Origin: Nocardia paucivorans NBRC 100373
GTDB lineage: Bacteria > Actinomycetota > Actinomycetes > Mycobacteriales > Mycobacteriaceae
DNA length: 64,000 bases
Direction: 5' to 3'
Assembly (NCBI RefSeq): GCF_000308675.1
Contig: NZ_BAGE01000060.1
Location: forward strand, 120,064-184,063
Shown here: piece by piece, positions 15,924 through 24,759 of the stretch
Layout of the letters: every line of letters starts with the position of its first letter
Position numbering within the stretch: position 1 is the stretch's first letter
Position numbers and translations under genes: made by a program
The notes under the pieces: model-generated
The model's input: the letters and a program-made list of their open reading frames with translations, nothing else
The model's database searches: none
Told to the model about the DNA's origin: nothing

Positions 15924-17105
15924 ATGGATCCCGTGCGCAATCCATATGCCCCCGGCGCCGGACAACGCCCGCCCGAACTGGCCGGACGCGATAAACAACT
16001 CACCGCCTTCGATATCGTCGTGGAGCGGGTGGCGCGCGGACGTCCGGAACGCAGTGTGGTGCTCACCGGATTGCGCGGTGTCGGAAAGACGGTCCTGCTC
16101 AACCAACTTCGTTCTGCGGCGGTCTCCCGCGGCTGGGGCACCGGCAAGATCGAGGCACGCCCCGACCAGAATCTGCGTCGCCCGCTGTCGTCGGCACTGC
16201 ACATGGCGGTGCGAGCGATCGCCAAGGCGCACCGCAATCCCGAGCGGGTGGACGACTTCCTCGGCATTCTCAAGGCTTTCGCCTTGCGCGCGAGCGCCGA
16301 CAAGGGCATGCGGGAACGCTGGCAACCCGGAATCGATGTGCCGGCAGTGACCGGACGGGCCGATTCCGGCGATATCGAGATCGATCTGGTGGAGCTGCTG
16401 ATGGAGGCCGCCGCATTGGCGGGCGATATCGGGGTGGGCATCGCGATCTTCATCGACGAGATGCAGGACCTGACCCCCACCGATATCTCGGCGATCTGCG
16501 GCGCCTGCCACGAACTGAGCCAGGACGCCGCCCCGTTGATCGTGGTGGGGGCCGGCCTTCCGCATCTTCCCGCAGTGCTCTCGGCCTCGAAGAGTTATTC
16601 CGAACGCCTGTTCGGCTATCACCGCATCGATCGACTGGACCGGGAAGCGGCGGATAGGGCCCTGATCGCACCGGCCGAACGAGAGGGAGTGAAGTTCTCC
16701 GACGAGGCGCTGGAGGCGCTGTATCGGAAGGCGGATGGCTACCCGTACTTCGTTCAGGCATACGGCAAGGCCACCTGGGACCAGGCCCCCGGCAGCCCCA
16801 TCACCGCCGAGGATGTGGAGGTGGCCGCGCCGACCGCCGAGGAGGAGCTGGCGGTCGGATTCTTCGGTTCGCGCTACGAGCGCGCCACCCCGGCCGAGCG
16901 GGAGTACATGCGTGCAATGGCCGATCTGTCCGGCGACGACGGCCCGGTCTCGACGGCCGCGGTGGCGCGCGAACTGGGCCGCAAACCCGCGTCGCTGTCG
17001 CCGGCCCGGGACGGTTTGATCAAGAAGGGGCTGATCTACTCCGCCGAACGGGGAGCCATCGGCTTCACCGTCCCGCATTTCGGCCGCTACCTGCGTGGTG
17101 TCTGA
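15924..17105 (+). CDS. AAA ATPase (Orc1/Cdc6- or STAND-like ATP-binding protein)
   Basis: A 393-aa P-loop ATPase. Walker A is GLRGVGKT (residue ~50), Walker B is IFIDEMQDL (~178), and a winged-helix-like domain closes the C-terminus (VARELGRKPASLSPARDGLI, then KKGLIYSAERG). This domain order resembles Orc1/Cdc6-type and other archaeal-type or STAND NTPases used as regulators or DNA-associated switches. There is no partner gene on either side, so its pathway is unknown. The start has no strong ribosome site, which is compatible with a leaderless mRNA. Confidence 0.78.
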   Translation: MDPVRNPYAPGAGQRPPELAGRDKQLTAFDIVVERVARGRPERSVVLTGLRGVGKTVLLNQLRSAAVSRGWGTGKIEARPDQNLRRPLSSALHMAVRAIAKAHRNPERVDDFLGILKAFALRASADKGMRERWQPGIDVPAVTGRADSGDIEIDLVELLMEAAALAGDIGVGIAIFIDEMQDLTPTDISAICGACHELSQDAAPLIVVGAGLPHLPAVLSASKSYSERLFGYHRIDRLDREAADRALIAPAEREGVKFSDEALEALYRKADGYPYFVQAYGKATWDQAPGSPITAEDVEVAAPTAEEELAVGFFGSRYERATPAEREYMRAMADLSGDDGPVSTAAVARELGRKPASLSPARDGLIKKGLIYSAERGAIGFTVPHFGRYLRGV

Positions 17106-17454
17106 CCGGCATTATCGCGAGCGCACGACTTTCTCGACAGTCGAGACCACCCGCCGGACGAGAGACAGTTCGCGATGAGGCGGAACCGTCGCCACTCGAC
17201 AGCGGAATCTAGCGACCTCTAGGACGCACGCTCGAATACCCGATACTCCACTACTCGACCGATCTCGAGCTCTATATACCTATTTCTAGCAATTTTTCTA
17301 GATATACATAGAAAATCGAAGAACCTCCACCTCGCCTCATACCGGACAACGTGTCCATAACAGGCGAGACATCCGGTTAACGACGCCGGCGGACCCCACC
17401 GAAAACCCGAGTATCCGCCCCACCCGCCGTGTCGACCGGATGCCAGGAGGTCAG
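17106..17454. other. Intergenic region with an AT-rich island
   Basis: No gene is evident. At 17266-17320 the composition changes to strongly AT-rich (CTATATACC...TTTTTCTAG...), with inverted arms TTTTCTA (17294-17300) and TAGAAAA (17309-17315). It ends with the ribosome site CCAGGAGG at 17443-17450 for the following hydrolase. The island may be a promoter region or a stem that ends the ATPase transcript. Confidence 0.5.
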
Positions 17455-18501
17455 ATGTCGAGCACCCGCAGCCGGACACCGATCCATCGTCCGACCGCGC
17501 CCGACCGAAACCCGAGTGAACAGTCGCGAAATCCGCATCCGGATCGCCATCACACCGTCCACACCGACGACGGAGTCCCCCTCGCCGTTCGCATCACCGG
17601 CTCCGACGAGGCACCTCTGACCGTGGCCTTCGTCCACGGCCACTGCCTGCGCGCCGAATCGTGGCGGCATCTGCGCGAACGACTACTCGACCACTGGGGT
17701 GACGCCACCAGAATGGTGTTCTACGACCATCGCGGTCACGGCGCTTCCGGAGCCGCCGATCCGAGCACCTACACCATCGACCAATTGGGCCACGACCTGG
17801 ACGCGGTGCTCCGCGCGGTGGCGCCCCGAGGCCCGGTGGTTCTGGTGGGGCATTCGATGGGGGCCATGGCAATCCTGGCCTATGCCCGACTGTTCCCGGC
17901 GGCCATCGGCACCCGCGTGGTGGGGGTGGGGCTGCTCGCCGGGGCCGCAGGCGGTCTCACCCGGCTCGGACTCGGTCGACTGCTGAATCGATATGCCGTG
18001 AATTCGCTACAGCGCGCGGTGCGTCGGGCCCCGCGAGCCCTTCGGACATCCAGAAAACTGACTGCCGAAACCATCGAATTTATCGCGTCCAAGACCCTCG
18101 CCGGCAGTAGAACGGCGCGCGACCCCCGCGTCGCGCGAATGAGCGCCCTCGCCACAACCATCCGAAACGAGACCGATCTGCCGACCGTGACCGGTTTCCT
18201 GGCTTCCCTGACGACCTTCGACGAGACCGCGTCACTGCATCGCCTCGGTTCCGTTCCCGCGCTGATTCTGGCCGGTTCCGCGGACCTCATGGTCCCATTC
18301 GCGCATTCGGCCGCTCTGGCCGAACAACTCGCCGAATCCCGGTTGGTGCGACTGGAAGGCGCAGGTCACAGCGTGATCGTCGAATGCGCGGAAGAAGTCG
18401 CCCACTCGATCATCGGACTCGTCGAACGCGCTGTCGACACGGCGTTCGGCGCCGGCGCGGATATGGGTGACGGGGCGGCGGCCCAACGCGCGGTGGCCTG
18501 A
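17455..18501 (+). CDS. Alpha/beta hydrolase
   Basis: A 348-aa alpha/beta-hydrolase-fold protein. The oxyanion segment VAFVHGHCLRAESWRHL, the nucleophile elbow VLVGHSMGAMA (Ser about residue 130), the acidic residue around LILAGSADLMVP and the catalytic His in LEGAGHSVIVE form a complete triad. The ~40-residue N-terminus is charged and non-hydrophobic. Substrate cannot be assigned. The ATG at 17455 is 4 nt behind AGGAGG. Confidence 0.85.
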   Translation: MSSTRSRTPIHRPTAPDRNPSEQSRNPHPDRHHTVHTDDGVPLAVRITGSDEAPLTVAFVHGHCLRAESWRHLRERLLDHWGDATRMVFYDHRGHGASGAADPSTYTIDQLGHDLDAVLRAVAPRGPVVLVGHSMGAMAILAYARLFPAAIGTRVVGVGLLAGAAGGLTRLGLGRLLNRYAVNSLQRAVRRAPRALRTSRKLTAETIEFIASKTLAGSRTARDPRVARMSALATTIRNETDLPTVTGFLASLTTFDETASLHRLGSVPALILAGSADLMVPFAHSAALAEQLAESRLVRLEGAGHSVIVECAEEVAHSIIGLVERAVDTAFGAGADMGDGAAAQRAVA

Positions 18502-18662
18502 GATCCGGACCTTCCCCGTCGTCCCACGAGCCGGAAACGAGATTTTGACGTACTGTGTTGTAGATCACCTTGTGCGGTCGATCACATATCCAGCCGCCAC
18601 CCCGGCAGCGCGGCCCCGGCGGCACCCGAACCGACGACCGGACATGAACCCAGGAGGTATCG

Positions 18663-18950
18663 ATGACACGCAGCGACTTCGCGGAACTCCGGTATGCCGT
18701 CGGCCAACTCCGGCAGTCCATAGACGTGCTGCGCGCCCACTACGGGGATGCCGGCCCGGTACGCCGACTGGAGAACGACCTGGAACGACTCCTCATAGAC
18801 ACCGAGGAAATCGAACAGAGTCCGCCGCCGATGGTGCCGAAACGCAGCCAGGAGATCATCTACGTTCCGGACAGCAAGTCCGACGAAGCAGCCTGGATGG
18901 GCGCTCAGGACGAAGGATTGGGGTTCCATTCACGCCCCCGCACCCCCTGA
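18663..18950 (+). CDS. Small hypothetical protein, 95 aa
   Basis: Unrecognised. The N-terminal 45 residues form an amphipathic helix rich in Leu/Arg (LRYAVGQLRQSIDVLRAHYG, RLENDLERLLID), likely a coiled coil; the C-terminus is polar. An AGGAGGT ribosome site lies 5 nt before the ATG, which makes translation credible. It sits alone between the hydrolase gene and a strong hairpin at 18980, so it is a single transcription unit. Confidence 0.6.
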   Translation: MTRSDFAELRYAVGQLRQSIDVLRAHYGDAGPVRRLENDLERLLIDTEEIEQSPPPMVPKRSQEIIYVPDSKSDEAAWMGAQDEGLGFHSRPRTP

Positions 18951-18979
18951 CCCCCACAACACCGCTCACCACCACGGAT

Positions 18980-19018
18980 CAGTGGCCGGATTCGCCCGCG
19001 CGGCGACTCCGGCCACTG
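18980..19018 (+). terminator. Hairpin after the 95-aa gene
   Basis: Perfect 11-bp arms CAGTGGCCGGA / TCCGGCCACTG with a 17-nt loop, 30 bp past the stop of the preceding gene. Confidence 0.7.
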
Positions 19019-19179
19019 GCGTTTGCGGAGGGTTCACCCATGGCCCGCGAATACGGTCCACAGGGTTGATGTGGTGCAAATCACTCTCATCGAGGGCGGT
19101 CGGTATTGGCAAGACCCTGCTCATTCGATAGCGAGCGTGTCGTATGGTGCTCAGCATCACATTCGATCGGGAGGTATAC

Positions 19180-19221
19180 ATGACCGCCCGCAGCGCGGAT
19201 GAGCGAGGCAGCGACCGATGA
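19180..19221 (+). CDS. 13-codon upstream ORF overlapping the sdh operon start
   Basis: ATG at 19180, preceded by GGGAGGT 5 nt upstream, opens MTARSADERGSDR and ends in a TGA that overlaps the ATG of the succinate dehydrogenase membrane subunit (ATGA). Its ribosome site is better than that of the first sdh gene, so it may couple or regulate translation of that gene. It contains no attenuator-like amino-acid run. Whether the peptide itself matters is unknown. Confidence 0.5.
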   Translation: MTARSADERGSDR

Positions 19222-20054
19222 ACGCCGCAACGACAACCGCCGCCCCCGCAGAGGCGGGAACCGGCGTATTCAGCAAGACCAGGGCCCGCATCACGGCGCG
19301 TACCCTACGCACCGACCGGTGGTGGGTTCCCCCATTGATCACCGTCATCGGACTGGCGGCGTTCGTCGTCTACGCGACGATCAGGTCCTATGTCCGCACG
19401 GCGTACTGGGTGCCCGAGTACCACTACCTGACACCGTTCTATTCCCCTTGTTTGAGCACTTCCTGCGTAGCGGGATCGAGCCATTTCGGCACCCCGTTCG
19501 GCGAGCTGCCCGGGATTCTGCCGCTCGGCTTCGTGGTGCTGCCGTTCCTGCTCGGCTTCCGGCTCACCTGCTACTACTACCGCAAGGCCTACTACCGCTC
19601 GGTGTGGCTTTCGCCCCCCGCCTGCGCGGTCGCCGAGCCGCACAGCCGCTACACCGGAGAGACGCGGCTACCGCTGATCATCCAGAACGTGCACCGCTAC
19701 TTCTTCTACGTCGCGGTGATCGTCTCGCTGATCAACACCTATGACGCGATCGGCGCCTTCCACGGCGGGTCCGGCGGGTTCGGGATCGGGCTGGGCAGTC
19801 TCATCCTGACCGGCAATGTGATCATGCTGTGGGCCTACACCCTGTCGTGTCATTCGTGCCGACATATCGCGGGTGGACGCCTCAAGCATTTCTCCGCGCA
19901 CCCGGTGCGCTACTGGTTCTGGACCCAGGTCTCCAAGCTGAACACTCGGCATATGGCACTCGCCTGGATCACGCTCGGCACGCTGGTGCTCACCGACTTC
20001 TACGTCATGTTGGTGGCCAGTGGCACGATTTCCGATCTTCGCTTCATCGACTGA
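19218..20054 (+). CDS. Succinate dehydrogenase (Sdh1-type) membrane anchor subunit
   Basis: A 278-aa membrane protein with five hydrophobic segments (beginning with FVVYATIRSYVRTAYWVPEY and ending WITLGTLVLTDFYVMLVASG). The length and the position upstream of a flavoprotein and an iron-sulfur subunit match the mycobacterial Sdh1 membrane subunit (Rv0249c-like). Conserved histidines in CHSCRHIAGG and RYFFYVAVIV could bind haem or quinone. It is the first gene of the sdh operon, 15 nt ahead of the flavoprotein gene, and is overlapped by a short upstream ORF. Confidence 0.85.
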   Translation: MNAATTTAAPAEAGTGVFSKTRARITARTLRTDRWWVPPLITVIGLAAFVVYATIRSYVRTAYWVPEYHYLTPFYSPCLSTSCVAGSSHFGTPFGELPGILPLGFVVLPFLLGFRLTCYYYRKAYYRSVWLSPPACAVAEPHSRYTGETRLPLIIQNVHRYFFYVAVIVSLINTYDAIGAFHGGSGGFGIGLGSLILTGNVIMLWAYTLSCHSCRHIAGGRLKHFSAHPVRYWFWTQVSKLNTRHMALAWITLGTLVLTDFYVMLVASGTISDLRFID

Positions 20055-20069
20055 GGAGTTTGCACGGCT

Positions 20070-22013
20070 ATGCCCGAAGTGGAACGGCACGCCTACGACG
20101 TCGTCGTCATCGGAGCCGGCGGTGCCGGACTACGTGCGGTGATCGAGGCGCGCGAACAAGGTCTGTCCGTCGCGGTGGTATGCAAATCCCTGTTCGGCAA
20201 GGCGCATACCGTCATGGCCGAGGGCGGTTGCGCGGCCTCGATGGGCAATGCCAACGAGAAGGACAACTGGCAAACCCATTTCCGCGACACCATGCGCGGC
20301 GGGAAATTCCTGAACAACTGGCGTATGGCCGAACTCCACGCCAAAGAGGCTCCCGACCGGGTGTGGGAGCTGGAAAGCTACGGCGCCCTGTTCGACCGCA
20401 CCCCCGACGGCCGGATCAGTCAGCGCAACTTCGGCGGACACACCTACCCGCGCCTGGCGCATGTCGGTGACCGCACCGGACTCGAACTCATCCGGACCAT
20501 GCAGCAGAAGATCGTCGCGCTGCAGCAGGAGGATTACGCCGAAACCGGTGACTACGAGGCGCGGATCAAGGTCTTCGCCGAATGCACGATCACCGAGCTG
20601 CTCACCGACGGCGACCGGATCAGCGGTGCCTTCGGCTACTGGCGGGAATCCGGCCGGTTCATCCTGTTCGAGAGCCCGGCCGTGGTGCTCGCGACCGGGG
20701 GTATCGGCAAGTCCTACAAGGTCACATCGAACTCGTGGGAGTACACCGGTGACGGTCACGCGCTCGCTCTGCGGGCCGGGGCGACGCTGATCAATATGGA
20801 ATTCCTGCAGTTCCATCCGACCGGTATGGTCTGGCCGCCCAGTGTGAAGGGCATCCTGGTCACCGAGGGTGTACGCGGTGACGGCGGAGTGCTGAAGAAC
20901 TCCGAGGGCAAGCGGTTCATGTTCGACTACATTCCCGCGGTCTTCAAGGGTCAGTACGCCGAAACCGAGGAAGAGGCCGACCAATGGCTGCGCGATAACG
21001 ACTCCGCACGCCGCACCCCCGATCTGCTGCCCCGGGACGAGGTCGCGCGGGCCATCAACGAGGAGGTCAAGGCGGGCCGGGGCACCGAACACGGCGGCGT
21101 CTACCTCGATATCGCCTCCCGGCTGAGTCCGGAGGAGATCATTCGTCGGCTGCCGTCGATGCACCATCAGTTCAAGGAACTCGCCGACGTCGATATCACC
21201 AAGGAACCGATGGAGGTCGGCCCCACCTGCCATTACGTCATGGGTGGTATCGAGGTCGATCCCGATACCGGGGCGGCCAAGGTTGCCGGACTGTTCGCCG
21301 CCGGAGAATGCTCCGGCGGTATGCACGGCTCCAACCGGCTCGGCGGCAATTCGCTGTCGGATCTGCTGGTGTTCGGTCGCCGGGCGGGACTGGGCGCGGC
21401 GTCCTATGTCACCGGATTGAGCACCCGGCCCCGAGTATCCGAGGACGATATCGCCGCCGCGGCCGCAGCGGCCCTCGCCCCGTTCGATCCGCCTTCCGAC
21501 GGCGTCGGCGAGAATCCCTACTCCCTGCACACCGAGCTCCAGCAGACGATGAACGACCTGGTCGGCATCATCCGCAAGGAGGCCGAGGTGCGGGAGGCGA
21601 TCACCAAACTGACCGAGCTGCGCGAACGGTATGCCCGGGTCACGGTGGAGGGGCATCGCCAATTCAATCCGGGCTGGCATCTGGCCCTCGACCTACGCAA
21701 TATGCTGCTGGTCAGCGAATGCGTGGCGCAGGCGGCGCTGCTGCGCACCGAAAGCCGCGGCGGGCACACTCGCGACGACTATCCGGCCATGGACCCGGCC
21801 TGGCGAAACAAACTGCTGGTGTGCGCGATCGACCCCGCCGATGCCGAGGGCACGATTCCCGGGGTGAAGGTCACGGTCGAAGAGCAGATACCTATGCGGC
21901 CGGAACTGCTGAGCCTGTTCGAACTGAGCGAGCTGGAGAAGTACTACACCCCGGAGGAGCTCGCCGCACATCCGGCGGCCGGGAACGCCGCATTCAATAC
22001 AGGAGAGGCGTAG
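20070..22013 (+). CDS. sdhA: Succinate dehydrogenase/fumarate reductase flavoprotein subunit
   Basis: The 647-aa FAD subunit of a succinate:quinone oxidoreductase, which oxidises succinate to fumarate. The Rossmann motif VVVIGAGGAGLRAV begins at residue ~11, the FAD-linking block MAEGGCAASMGN follows, and the active-site segments HTYPRLAHVG, QFHPTGM and YVMGGIEVDPDTG are complete; the C-terminal EERIPMRPELL-type region is intact. Length equals the mycobacterial Sdh1 flavoprotein. It is followed after 2 nt by the iron-sulfur subunit. Confidence 0.95.
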   Translation: MPEVERHAYDVVVIGAGGAGLRAVIEAREQGLSVAVVCKSLFGKAHTVMAEGGCAASMGNANEKDNWQTHFRDTMRGGKFLNNWRMAELHAKEAPDRVWELESYGALFDRTPDGRISQRNFGGHTYPRLAHVGDRTGLELIRTMQQKIVALQQEDYAETGDYEARIKVFAECTITELLTDGDRISGAFGYWRESGRFILFESPAVVLATGGIGKSYKVTSNSWEYTGDGHALALRAGATLINMEFLQFHPTGMVWPPSVKGILVTEGVRGDGGVLKNSEGKRFMFDYIPAVFKGQYAETEEEADQWLRDNDSARRTPDLLPRDEVARAINEEVKAGRGTEHGGVYLDIASRLSPEEIIRRLPSMHHQFKELADVDITKEPMEVGPTCHYVMGGIEVDPDTGAAKVAGLFAAGECSGGMHGSNRLGGNSLSDLLVFGRRAGLGAASYVTGLSTRPRVSEDDIAAAAAAALAPFDPPSDGVGENPYSLHTELQQTMNDLVGIIRKEAEVREAITKLTELRERYARVTVEGHRQFNPGWHLALDLRNMLLVSECVAQAALLRTESRGGHTRDDYPAMDPAWRNKLLVCAIDPADAEGTIPGVKVTVEEQIPMRPELLSLFELSELEKYYTPEELAAHPAAGNAAFNTGEA

Positions 22014-22015
22014 CG

Positions 22016-22762
22016 ATGAGTTACGACGCCAAGTTCCGCGTCTGGCGCGGCGATACGACCGGCGGACAATTACAGGATTTCACGGTCCCGGTGCACGAGG
22101 GCGAGGTGGTGCTCGACATCATCCATCGGCTCCAGGCCACCCAGGCCCCCGATCTGGCGGTGCGCTGGAACTGCAAGGCGGGTAAATGCGGCTCGTGTTC
22201 GGCCGAGGTGAACGGCCGACCGCGGCTGCTGTGCATGACCCGGATGTCGACCTTCGCCCAGGACGAGATCGTCACCGTGACGCCGATGCGCACCTTTCCG
22301 GTGATCCGCGACCTGGTGACCGACGTGTCGTTCAATTACGAAAAAGCTCGCGAAATACCGTCTTTCACACCGCCCCCCGGTTTGAAACCGGGGGAATACC
22401 GAATGCAGCAGGTGGATGTGCAGCGGTCCCAGGAATTCCGCAAATGCATCGAATGCTTCCTCTGTCAGAACACCTGTCATGTGGTGCGCGATCACGAGGA
22501 GAACAAACAGGCATTCGCCGGCCCGCGCTATCTGATGCGGATCGCGGAACTGGAAATGCATCCGCTCGACGTCGCCGATCGACGCGAACTCGCCCAGGAA
22601 GAACACGGGCTCGGCTACTGCAATATCACCAAATGCTGTACAGAGGTCTGCCCGGAAAATATCAAGATCACCGATAATGCGCTCATTCCGTTGAAGGAGC
22701 GCGTCGTCGACCAGAAGTACGACCCACTGGTCTGGTTGGGCAATAAGCTTTTTCGTCGCTGA
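22016..22762 (+). CDS. sdhB: Succinate dehydrogenase iron-sulfur subunit
   Basis: A 248-aa protein carrying electrons from the FAD subunit to the quinone site. The plant-type ferredoxin [2Fe-2S] ligands are in CKAGKCGSCSAEVNG (~residue 60), and the second domain has CIECFLCQNTCHV plus CTEVCPENI for the [4Fe-4S] and [3Fe-4S] clusters. The spacing gives normal cluster ligand sets. ATG at 22016 is preceded by GGAGAGG and starts 2 nt after the sdhA stop. Length equals the mycobacterial Sdh1 iron-sulfur protein. Confidence 0.95.
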   Translation: MSYDAKFRVWRGDTTGGQLQDFTVPVHEGEVVLDIIHRLQATQAPDLAVRWNCKAGKCGSCSAEVNGRPRLLCMTRMSTFAQDEIVTVTPMRTFPVIRDLVTDVSFNYEKAREIPSFTPPPGLKPGEYRMQQVDVQRSQEFRKCIECFLCQNTCHVVRDHEENKQAFAGPRYLMRIAELEMHPLDVADRRELAQEEHGLGYCNITKCCTEVCPENIKITDNALIPLKERVVDQKYDPLVWLGNKLFRR

Positions 22763-22782
22763 ACCGAGTAGATGATGCCGGG

Positions 22783-22812
22783 GGTGGCGATCCGTCTCAG
22801 AGCATCGCCACC
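22783..22812. terminator. Hairpin at the end of the sdh operon
   Basis: Arms GGTGGCGAT / ATCGCCACC with a 12-nt loop, 20 bp after the sdhB stop. It overlaps the last codons of the convergent small membrane protein gene. Confidence 0.6.
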
Positions 22813-22994
22813 ACACCTTCGGCGACCAGCCATACCAGCAGGCCGACGAACAATGCCGACATCACGGAGTTGGTCAGTACGAATACTCCCACCGCGGATA
22901 CCGCAAAAAGCAGTCCGACGATGAGCCATTCCAACCAATCGTTCGGGGCCGGCCTGCGGTACCGAGTAAGGGAACTTTTGATCCCACGGTCCAC
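22797..22994 (-). CDS. Small membrane protein, 65 aa
   Basis: Two hydrophobic helices (WLIVGLLFAVSAVGVFVLT and SALFVGLLVWLVAEGVVAML) follow a short basic N-terminus (VDRGIKSSLTRYRRPAP). I prefer a GTG at 22994 because the residues beyond it (towards 23156) look uncoding. Function unknown. It faces the end of the sdh operon. Confidence 0.5.
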   Translation of the reverse strand: MDRGIKSSLTRYRRPAPNDWLEWLIVGLLFAVSAVGVFVLTNSVMSALFVGLLVWLVAEGVVAML

Positions 22995-23115
22995 AACTTG
23001 TTGTCTACCCGTTATGTGAACGGCCAAACCTGCGCACCGCGTGGCGAACGGTGCACAGGGCGACACTATTGCTGATGGTCCTCCCGAATCGAAGAGCGAG
23101 GTCATGTGATCGCGA

Positions 23116-23346
23116 TCAGGCCGATTCCGGACGGTCGAATTCACCGTCGCGCACACCGGCGGTGAACGCCGCCCACTCGCCCGGGGTGAAGATCAACACC
23201 GGTCCGTCGGGGTTCTTGCCATCGCGCATACCGACATGCCCATCGGCCAGCATGGCGATCTCCACACTGTGCGTCCCCGGCTCGCCGTCGGCACGCAACC
23301 AGGTCGCGCCGGACAGGTCGATATCGGTGCCGTTGTGCACACTCAT
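23116..23346 (-). CDS. DUF397 domain protein
   Basis: A 76-aa DUF397 protein, with the family blocks ATWLRADG, VEIAMLADGHVGMRDGKNPD and the closing FTPGEWAAFTAGVRDGEF. In actinomycetes these small proteins are encoded next to, and often bind, XRE-type regulators with a DUF5753 domain (for example the BldB/WhiJ-like systems). The ATG at 23346 overlaps the TGA of the upstream XRE gene (ATGA), so the two are translationally coupled. Confidence 0.88.
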   Translation of the reverse strand: MSVHNGTDIDLSGATWLRADGEPGTHSVEIAMLADGHVGMRDGKNPDGPVLIFTPGEWAAFTAGVRDGEFDRPESA

Positions 23347-24212
23347 CCCAGGTACTCCTTCGCCAGCTGCCGTAATTGCTGCCTGCTCTGTTGAACATCC
23401 AGCGCACAGCGCCGCAGGCATTCGTGGGCATGATCGTACCGCCGCAGGTCGGACGGGCTCTCCAAATAGAGATCACCGGTCAGACCTGCGGTATGCACCA
23501 GCGGCGGCTCCACCGGCCGCCCGGCCCGATCGACCCCGAAATCGAGCACCGTGAACTGCCCGACACCGATTCCGAGCGGCGCTCCGGCGGTGAACGGGAG
23601 GATCTGTACCGAAATATTGTCCCGAGTACCGAGATCGGCAAGATGGCGCAATTGCGCCGCCATTGCCTTGGGACCGCCGACAACTCGGCGCAGTGCGGCC
23701 TCGCCGATCACCGCGTGGACCCGCGCCGGTGAATTCTTTCGAGTGATGAGCGCTTGGCGCTGTATTCGCTGTTGCACCCTGCGCTCTCGTTCCGCCTCGG
23801 ATTCGTCGGCGTAGTGGGTGCGAGTCAGCGCGCGGAGATAGTCCGGGGCCTGCATGAGACCGGGTACCAGTTCCGGCTGGTAGATCAGCAGTCCTTCGGC
23901 CGCCGCCTCCACCCCCGGGTATACGTCGAAGCTCGCCGGGATTCCGCCGTCGAAGGCATGCCACCAACTATCGGCCGCGGTCTGCCGTGCCAGGCCTATC
24001 AGGCCGTCGGCGAAAGAGTCGGGTATGCCGTAGATCCGACACAGTTCTTGGATATCGATGGTGCGGATTCGCTCCGCCTGTCCTTTCTCCAACCGCTGCA
24101 GGGTGCTGGCACCCCATTCCATGAGCCGGGCCGCCTGGGCGATGGTCAGCCCCGCCTGAGTACGCCAGTCCCGCAGATACCGCCCGAGTTGTCGCTTCGG
24201 CAGGCTGGTCAC
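23343..24212 (-). CDS. XRE-family regulator with DUF5753 domain
   Basis: A 289-aa regulator: helix-turn-helix at residues ~8-65 (LGRYLRDWRTQAGLTIAQAA, then EWGASTLQRLEKGQ), followed by a DUF5753 domain (LLIYQPELVPGLMQAPDYLR, IGEAALRRVVGGP, RDNISVQILPF). It is the partner of the coupled DUF397 gene. I take the GTG at 24212 (VTSLPKRQLG); an earlier GTG around 24299 is possible because no clear ribosome site decides it. The pair is divergent from two micro-ORFs across a dyad at 24438-24465. Confidence 0.85.
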   Translation of the reverse strand: MTSLPKRQLGRYLRDWRTQAGLTIAQAARLMEWGASTLQRLEKGQAERIRTIDIQELCRIYGIPDSFADGLIGLARQTAADSWWHAFDGGIPASFDVYPGVEAAAEGLLIYQPELVPGLMQAPDYLRALTRTHYADESEAERERRVQQRIQRQALITRKNSPARVHAVIGEAALRRVVGGPKAMAAQLRHLADLGTRDNISVQILPFTAGAPLGIGVGQFTVLDFGVDRAGRPVEPPLVHTAGLTGDLYLESPSDLRRYDHAHECLRRCALDVQQSRQQLRQLAKEYLG

Positions 24213-24687
24213 CGCGACCGCGGCACCACGGGTGCCGGCGGCCGAATACCGCTCTTCCACAACCGAGCCGGCCGAACTCACTGAACCTGCTGACACCGCA
24301 TGCTCCGTTCTGCTCTCGGATGGATGCCCGGCACGCCCGGGGCGGCCACGAACAGTCCCCGTCACCTGGTCCGGGCAGAGGGTTCTTCGTCCACTATGGA
24401 GAATCCTGCCCTCCGCACCGGATCTCGTGCTGGGAATTCGCACGAAAACTTGCAAGATTGTGCGAGTCTCGCCCCTGGGTCGGCAGATGGTGGTGTGCTG
24501 GATGTCTGCCACGGCCGGAAAACCGCTACCGGCAACGGAACACATCGCCGGCGGAAACCACGGGCCACGGCAACGCGCCAATGGCACTACGGCACATTAC
24601 AGTCTGCATCACCAGAATCACCAGCCCCACTGGTAACAACGCACGACAGAAACTCAGGACAGGTACCCCACGCGAAAGCGAGGAGTC
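24213..24687. other. Divergent control region of the XRE/DUF397 pair
   Basis: 475 bp without a supported gene. The notable element is a nested dyad at 24438-24465: outer half-sites TCGCAC and GTGCGA flank the palindrome CTTGCAAG (24449-24456). It lies near the middle of the divergent region and is a good candidate operator for the XRE regulator; this is inference. Confidence 0.5.
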
Positions 24688-24759
24688 ATGGCCGAAAACA
24701 CAGCGTCGTCGAAGACCCGACAGGGCCCGCGATCGCGGGCGCGGAAGGAGGTCGCGTGA
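24688..24759 (+). CDS. 23-aa basic micro-ORF
   Basis: ATG at 24688, five nt after GCGAGGAG, opens MAENTASSKTRQGPRSRARK and ends EVA-stop. It is highly basic. Its TGA overlaps the ATG of the next gene (TGATG), a coupling geometry. I do not recognise a family. Confidence 0.45.
   Translation: MAENTASSKTRQGPRSRARKEVA

Noticed and set aside
20130..21680. Long antisense open frame over sdhA
   Set aside because: The complementary sdhA frame is a clear conserved enzyme; this is a codon-bias shadow.
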